Assembly: GCA_021817875.1 (NCBI GenBank)
Contig: JAKAFQ010000284.1
Coordinates: 1 to 5,925 of the forward strand
Length of the DNA stretch: 5,925 bases
Direction of reading: 5' to 3'
Source of the DNA: Pseudomonadota bacterium
Lineage (GTDB): Bacteria; Pseudomonadota; Gammaproteobacteria; Steroidobacterales; Steroidobacteraceae
The notes under the pieces are model-generated. The model was not told the origin of the DNA and made no database searches. It saw nothing but the letters and a program-made list of their open reading frames with translations. The translations under genes were made by a program, and so were the position numbers. Within the stretch, counting starts at the first letter, position 1; each line of letters opens with the position of its first letter. Positions 5,482-5,925 of the stretch are shown in pieces.

Positions 5482-5925
5482 ATGCCTCAGCCGACCACGA
5501 CCGATTTCGACGCCCGCGCGCAGACCTGGGACGATGCCGACAAGATCAAACGCGCCGAGGACGTCGCGGCGGCCATGCGCCGGGCCATTCCGCTCAGCCG
5601 CTCCATGAAAGCGCTGGAATACGGTGCCGGCACCGGCCTGCTGTCATTCTGTCTGCGCGACGCGCTCGGCCCGATCACGCTGGCGGACAGCTCGGCGGGC
5701 ATGCGCGCCGTGGCCGAGCGCAAGATCGCGGCCGCCGATGCCCGCGACCTGCGCGTGATCGATCTCGATCTGATGCACGACCCCGTGCCGGTCGAGCGAT
5801 ATCAACTGATTTTCAGCATGATGACCATGCACCACGTGCCCGACGTGCCGCGGGTGCTCGGCGCGTTTCACTCGCTGCTCGATCCGGGCGGATGGCTGTG
5901 CTTCGCGGATCTCGACGCCGAGGAC
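5482..5925 (+). CDS. Class I SAM-dependent methyltransferase, N-terminal part (cut by window end)
   Basis: The frame is open from the ATG at 5482 to the window end, giving 148 residues with no stop. It transfers a methyl group from S-adenosylmethionine; the acceptor cannot be told. Family features appear in order: an N-terminal FDARAQTWDDADKIKRA segment (9-25); SAM-binding motif I ALEYGAGTGLLSF (44-56); the acidic end of strand 2, LADSSAGM (67-74); a motif II-like region, VIDLDL (92-97); and FSMMTMHHVPDVPRVL (111-126), which is motif III/post-I typical of Methyltransf_11/12 enzymes. Then comes LLDPGGWLCFADLD (132-145), the strand 5 region. A GGAG at 5470-5473 lies 8 nt before the ATG and supports this start. 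A full-length enzyme is usually about 200-260 residues, so roughly a third is missing. It is divergent from the deacetylase gene. Confidence 0.92.
   Translation, partial: MPQPTTTDFDARAQTWDDADKIKRAEDVAAAMRRAIPLSRSMKALEYGAGTGLLSFCLRDALGPITLADSSAGMRAVAERKIAAADARDLRVIDLDLMHDPVPVERYQLIFSMMTMHHVPDVPRVLGAFHSLLDPGGWLCFADLDAED

Overview
The window is a GC-rich stretch of bacterial chromosome. It most likely comes from a proteobacterium, probably a gammaproteobacterium. That placement is an inference from overall protein character (a SRAP/YedK with the IHNAG insertion before RMP, a ribosome-associated HPF domain fused to a cold-shock domain, a YjdJ-type GNAT); no rRNA or other phylogenetic marker is present. 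It looks like ordinary housekeeping and stress DNA. I see no transposase, integrase, CRISPR array, tRNA, prophage gene or obvious toxin-antitoxin or defence cassette.

Layout from left to right: (1) a small minus-strand zinc-ribbon protein of unknown function (49-294). (2) Divergent from it, a SOS response-associated peptidase of the YedK/HMCES family (460-1161, +), which protects abasic sites in single-stranded DNA. (3) A convergent small GNAT acetyltransferase of the YjdJ type (1283-1576, -); the two 3' ends are separated by a strong 13-bp inverted repeat. (4) A 389-bp non-coding stretch leading to a two-domain ribosome-associated protein, HPF/RaiA plus cold-shock domain (1966-2514, +). (5) A minus-strand pair transcribed right to left: a class I/AcuC-like histone-deacetylase-family amidohydrolase (4177-5121, GTG start) followed by an APC-superfamily permease (2617-3993). 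(6) A 360-bp divergent intergenic region and the first 148 codons of a class I SAM-dependent methyltransferase (5482 to the window end, +).

The genes do not form one obvious pathway. The one pair that may work together is the deacetylase-like hydrolase and the APC permease: same strand, 183 bp apart, with a plausible link through uptake and deacetylation of an N-acetylated amine or amino acid. GC-rich hairpins lie between them, so co-transcription is uncertain. The remaining genes share a loose stress theme (abasic-site protection, ribosome hibernation, small acetyltransferase). The observations most worth checking are the HPF-CSD fusion with a degenerate RNP1 motif, the hydrolase-permease pair, the inverted repeats at gene ends and starts, and the uncharacterised zinc-ribbon protein. 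Nothing here clearly qualifies as a new biological system.
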